Below, in pieces: positions 15,599 to 17,066 of a stretch of DNA of 17,066 nucleotides; position 1 is the stretch's first letter, and each line of letters starts with the position of its first letter. Position numbers and translations under genes: made by a program. The stretch comes from an uncultured bacterium. Its GTDB lineage: Bacteria; Planctomycetota; Phycisphaerae; Sedimentisphaerales; Anaerobacaceae. The stretch is taken from positions 1 to 17,066 of the forward strand of contig CAJVYK010000023.1 of NCBI GenBank assembly GCA_913009865.1. The letters are read 5' to 3'. Below the pieces are notes generated by a model. The model was not told the DNA's origin, searched no databases, and was given only the letters and a program-made list of their open reading frames with translations.

Positions 15599-16506
15599 AT
15601 GCTGTTTTTTTTCTTGGAGATTTTCCTTATACAATTTCAGGCAGCAGGGAACAGATTCAAAATGGGCACAAAGAATTAAGAAGTATCATTGGTTTCACAG
15701 ACCTTACTGCTTCCACCCCCACTTATGGAATTTATGACGATCACGATTTTGGAACCAATGATTGTGATGGCGGGAATAAGAACGCTGACGAAGCGCTGGA
15801 AGCATTTAAGGAATATTGGCCAAACCCCTCTTACGGATTGAAAAACGACAAAGGAATTTACTCTTCATTTGTAACAGGGAACGTAGCGTTCTTTTTACTT
15901 GACGGGCGCTATCATTCCAGACAAACGGCAGAAAAACCGACCATGCTGGGTAATATCCAATATAATTGGCTCTGTAAGAATCTGAAACAATCAAAATGCC
16001 GGTACAAAGTTCTTGTTTCAGGTACACCTTTCGCTCGTGAAAAGAATGACTGCTGGGCAGGAATATACTTTATCAACGAACGGAATAAACTTTTTAAATT
16101 TATCCTCGATAATAATATTACAGGAGTTATCGGTATATCGGGGGATGTTCATCGTTGTGATATTCACAAAATTCCAATTGGTGACAACCACTATTTCTAT
16201 GATTTTACAGCAGGTGCTCTTTCCCGTATTCACCGAACACCTCCGGAGCAAAAACCACCCACTTTGATTTATTCATATGGTTATCCGGAAAGAAATATGT
16301 TTGCAGAGATTGATTTTTATCCTGCAACAAATAAAGACCCGGCTATTGTCTTCAGGTCGTTTTCAGCAAAAACAGGAATGACATACGAATACATAATTTC
16401 ACCTGAAGATTTAGGAATTACGCAAAAGCGGGAAAAAGCTTCAGGCCATATTCAACTACAATCTTTTCCGGACAAGAATAAACCGTCATTAAAAAACTCC
16501 AGATAA
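15589..16506 (+). pseudogene. PhoD-like alkaline phosphatase, 5'-truncated
   Basis: About 305 residues remain, beginning NADAVFFLGDFPYT. They carry the PhoD-family metal-site signatures TYGIYDDHDFGTNDCD and GVIGISGDVHRCDIHKI, plus LVSGTPFAREKNDCWAGIYF between them. The family usually has a signal peptide and another 80-120 residues before this point, including the first metal ligand. Here the upstream DNA is the antisense of a PEP-CTERM-like gene, so the nominal ATG at 15520 is not a true start. The remaining protein ends normally at TAA 16504-16506. Codon use is strongly A/T-biased (many AAA, AAT, TTT, ATA), unlike the rhamnose operon. The function would be a secreted phosphomonoesterase or diesterase in phosphate scavenging. 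The homology is clear; the truncation is certain within this sequence. Confidence 0.83.
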
Positions 16507-16510
16507 TTCT

Positions 16511-16651
16511 ATGAGAATTTTAAACATTATAAAAATTTCTGTACTTAATTTTTTGTTTGGAATAACTTATAATACTTTCGGAAAGGAAAACGGAATAATT
16601 TTCCAGGAAGATTTTGGAACCACATCCATTCAGAAAATAATTTCAAAATGA
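16511..16651 (+). CDS. Short secreted-like ORF, probably a gene remnant
   Basis: 46 codons starting 4 nt after the PhoD-like stop. It has a hydrophobic N-terminal stretch (IIKISVLNFLFGITY) followed by GKENGIIFQEDFGTTS, a style seen at the N-terminus of exported Bacteroidetes proteins. It stops at TGA 16649-16651, 6 nt before the sulfatase ATG. No family is recognised. It may be the N-terminus of a larger exported protein lost by a frame break, or a spurious frame. Confidence 0.3.
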   Translation: MRILNIIKISVLNFLFGITYNTFGKENGIIFQEDFGTTSIQKIISK

Positions 16652-16657
16652 TAGAAA

Positions 16658-16939
16658 ATGAAAATAATCAGAGTAGTATTATTATTAGTTATAAGTACCT
16701 TTTCAGGATGCTCAAATAATAAAAATATTGATAAGCCTAACATACTTCTTATCCTTGCAGATGATCTGGGATGGTCGGACCTGGTGTGTTATGGTGGGGA
16801 AATAAACACTCCGAACATAGACAAACTGGCACAAGAGGGGATCAGGTTCACACAATTTCACAACACGGCAAAGTGTTTCCCTTCCCGTGCTTGTCTGTTA
16901 ACAGGTTTGTATGCTCAACAATGCGGGTATGATAAGACT
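16658..16939 (+). pseudogene. Sulfatase (formylglycine-dependent), 3'-truncated lipoprotein
   Basis: The N-terminal 94 residues of an arylsulfatase-type enzyme. There is a lipoprotein signal with lipobox FSGC (Cys18), then PNILLILADDLGWSD with the first metal pair Asp35/Asp36, TPNIDKLAQEGIRFT, and the signature CFPSRACLLTG, in which Cys73 is the residue converted to formylglycine. After GYDKT the frame runs into foreign sequence (LSPSKKHTV) and stops at 16969, losing about 400 residues with the rest of the active site. It would have removed sulfate esters from sulfated glycans outside the cell. It is part of the same AT-rich block as the PhoD-like fragment, and the pair could come from a sulfated-polysaccharide-using donor. 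Confidence 0.85.
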
Positions 16940-17052
16940 TTGTCGCCCTCGAAAAAACATACGGTATAAGGATCCCGGATGAGGATGTAGGAAGAGAGGC
17001 GTTCGGCTCCATCAGCATGCTGGCGGATTATGTGATTAAGCATAAGTCATAA
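16936..17052 (+). pseudogene. Acyl carrier protein, C-terminal fragment
   Basis: In a frame different from the sulfatase, 38 codons read DFVALEKTYGIRIPDEDVGR and then AFGSISMLADYVIKHKS before TAA 17050-17052. This matches helices II-end, III and IV of acyl carrier protein: the hallmark I-P-D-E-D follows a V-A-L-E-x-x-x-G-I helix, and L-A-D-Y-V forms the last helix. The D-S-L motif with the phosphopantetheine serine, which should be about 8 residues further upstream, is absent, and stop codons (TGA, TAA) occur in that frame just before 16936. So only the C-terminal half is present, fused at the right joint to the sulfatase fragment. Base composition is more GC-rich than the preceding block. 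Confidence 0.72.
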
Positions 17053-17066
17053 GAGTTAAGACCTTC

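Overview
The window looks like part of a Planctomycetes-type genome (Phycisphaerae or Sedimentisphaerales-like). The reasons are dockerin-ended beta-helix secretome genes, PEP-CTERM-like proteins with a PAP-G tail, a UroD-family methyltransferase-like gene, and an L-rhamnose catabolic operon carrying extra uncharacterised enzymes. This placement is an inference from gene style; no 16S or marker gene is present.

Layout. 1-913 (minus): 5' part of a UroD-family protein, running off the left edge. 914-1337: promoter region of that gene and a 175-bp MITE-like element flanked by TA. 1338-1427: tRNA-Ser(GCU) with its own promoter. 1457-11088 (plus): an operon-like run of six genes, rhaB (rhamnulokinase), a divergent PHP-domain protein, an unusually long MDR dehydrogenase with a second, degenerate cofactor-like domain, rhaA (L-rhamnose isomerase, apparently frameshifted), an NCS1-type permease (apparently frameshifted near its start), and a bifunctional rhamnulose-1-phosphate aldolase/SDR dehydrogenase (RhaEW type). 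Together RhaA, RhaB and the aldolase/dehydrogenase would take L-rhamnose through rhamnulose and rhamnulose-1-P to DHAP and lactaldehyde, then lactate. The permease is the obvious candidate importer. The PHP and MDR proteins have no assigned step.

11089-11436: gene-free stretch ending in a near-consensus sigma70 promoter and a small leader hairpin. 11437-13070: a Wza-like polysaccharide-export lipoprotein and a four-helix membrane protein of unknown function. 13131-14543: a secreted right-handed beta-helix protein ending in a dockerin-like module. A bidirectional terminator (14631-14662) separates it from a convergent PEP-CTERM-like gene (minus, 14684-15274) and the C-terminal remnant of a second one (15419 to about 15598).

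From about 15590 the DNA changes character. An AT-rich block with Bacteroidetes-like style holds a 5'-truncated PhoD-like phosphatase, a tiny secreted-like ORF and a 3'-truncated sulfatase, and it then joins abruptly to the last 38 codons of an acyl carrier protein. Broken genes at both joints mean either recombination or a chimeric assembly.

The main points for a second look are the two single-base frame breaks and two ATA codons at expected start sites in the rhamnose operon, the duplicated-domain MDR enzyme, the divergent PHP protein, the NCS1 permease in a sugar operon, the MITE, and the two joints near the right end.
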